Shown in pieces: positions 62,985-64,000 of a stretch of 64,000 nt of DNA (positions are counted from its first letter, which is position 1; each line of letters starts with the position of its first letter). Under the pieces are notes generated by a model. The model did no database searches. It had not been told where the DNA came from and worked only from the letters and a program-made list of their open reading frames with translations. Origin of the DNA: Stercorarius parasiticus (lineage: Eukaryota; Chordata; Aves; Charadriiformes; Stercorariidae); NCBI GenBank assembly GCA_013396915.1, contig VWZL01000443.1:1921-65920 (forward strand), given 5' to 3'. A program made the position numbers and the translations under genes.

Positions 62985-64000
62985 TCCAAGAGGGTTCTAT
63001 TCAGCAAAATACTTTGGTGGATTTTACTTCAGGCATGAGCTTAATGACACTTCAGGAGGTATTTAAAAGTCATGCATACGTGTATTTTTTTGAATGCACA
63101 CTTGCATTTCTTTGATTCATTAAGATCTCTACTGTGTGAGTTGTTGCACTGTAATAATAAGAAAAATCTTGAAGCAGTCGTCTTTAGTTGTCTAAATGCA
63201 CAAAGAAATCAAAGTTCAAGAGGAGATGCTGGGCTACACTTCTCAAAGGAACCACAAAAAAAAGACAACTATTTCAGAATGGGAAGTGAGAAAAAGCAGA
63301 CATTATAACCAGGGGGTTTTCCAAGTTTTAAATATGAAGTTAAATTTACACTGTGGTAGGACTGAAAGATCAAAGCTCAAGGTGATGTAAATTGGCATAT
63401 CAATCACTCAGATTAAAGGTTTGGTTCATAGTGTCCCTGCCCCAGAAGGGAAAAGAAATGCGACACTGCATTTAATAAAAATTTTCATTTCTGGATTCTA
63501 GTCACTCCCATGCCAGTGACCACTTCGCCTACAGTAGTGCTATTCGTAAGTGAGAAATAGATTATGGTTTTTTATTTTAAAAATAGGAGTAGAAGAACTG
63601 CTTAAATACCTATAGAAATTAAAATGCAGCCAAAAATGCAGCCCTACAGACTGCAGCAGCTAGGAGCTATTGAAATAAGATCAAAATTTTCAAAGAGAAC
63701 ATTTCTTTTTTTACATTAAAGAAAAGATATTCTTGGGGTGAGGGCGAGAAAAGTAGATATGAAGTGGGTAATAAGTCAAAATGGGTTAGAAGCTAAATCC
63801 CAAATTTGGATTTCAAATCCGAAATCAGAATTCAAATCTCATTGTATAGGCTGAAATCTGAGGCCTGAAGACACAGCATCTGAGAAAGTCTGGATTTGCA
63901 TTTAGTACTAGAAGTGATATTTTGAAAAGGTATTTTTCATTAGCTTTTAGCAAGGGTGATTCTTCATGTCTCAATAAATTGGGCCCCTTAAGTTGGTATA
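62985..64000. other. Intergenic DNA to the window end, nothing recognised
   Basis: A/T-rich sequence. Around 63792..63840 there is a degenerate local repetition of AAATCC/AAATTT-type words. No coding sequence supported. Confidence 0.5.

Overview
This is vertebrate, almost certainly avian, genomic DNA with a single recognisable protein-coding gene. The gene is BASP1 (brain acid-soluble protein 1, also called CAP-23 or NAP-22), on the + strand at 47951..48682. Three observations point to a bird: the protein has the longer avian-type form (243 residues, against about 220-230 in mammals); interspersed repeats are sparse, with no mammalian SINEs seen; and there is a degenerate CR1 LINE 3' end plus an LTR of a family I recognise as common in bird genomes. 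I cannot name the species.

Layout. Positions 1 to 47941 read as the single large intron that precedes the coding exon in BASP1 genes. The first ~170 bases are unusually CpG-rich and include a donor-like site, so the non-coding first exon and promoter may lie at or just beyond the left edge. The intron holds no convincing coding sequence. It contains a CR1 fragment (about 8941..9005), an LTR on the minus strand (15678..16327), a diverged repeat pair (28062..28168 and 29645..29753), a purine-rich microsatellite (42536..42627), and several unique blocks that look like conserved non-coding or enhancer DNA (7955..8215, 9790..10330, 41990..42390). A GC-rich, G-quadruplex-capable block (about 47080..47350) sits just upstream of the coding exon.

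The terminal BASP1 exon starts after an acceptor AG at 47940..47941. It contains the whole reading frame and a 3' UTR of about 870 bases ending near 49555 after an AATAAA at 49528..49533. The 3' UTR has a tight G-quadruplex motif about 165 bases after the stop codon.

From about 49556 to 64000 the DNA is intergenic with no gene I can support. Its most interesting content is a 116-base direct repeat present twice, without gaps and with about 16 mismatches (57531..57646 and 59592..59707). Nothing here resembles a multi-gene system. The points worth following are the two unexplained repeat pairs, the candidate regulatory blocks, and the two G-quadruplex motifs flanking the BASP1 coding sequence.
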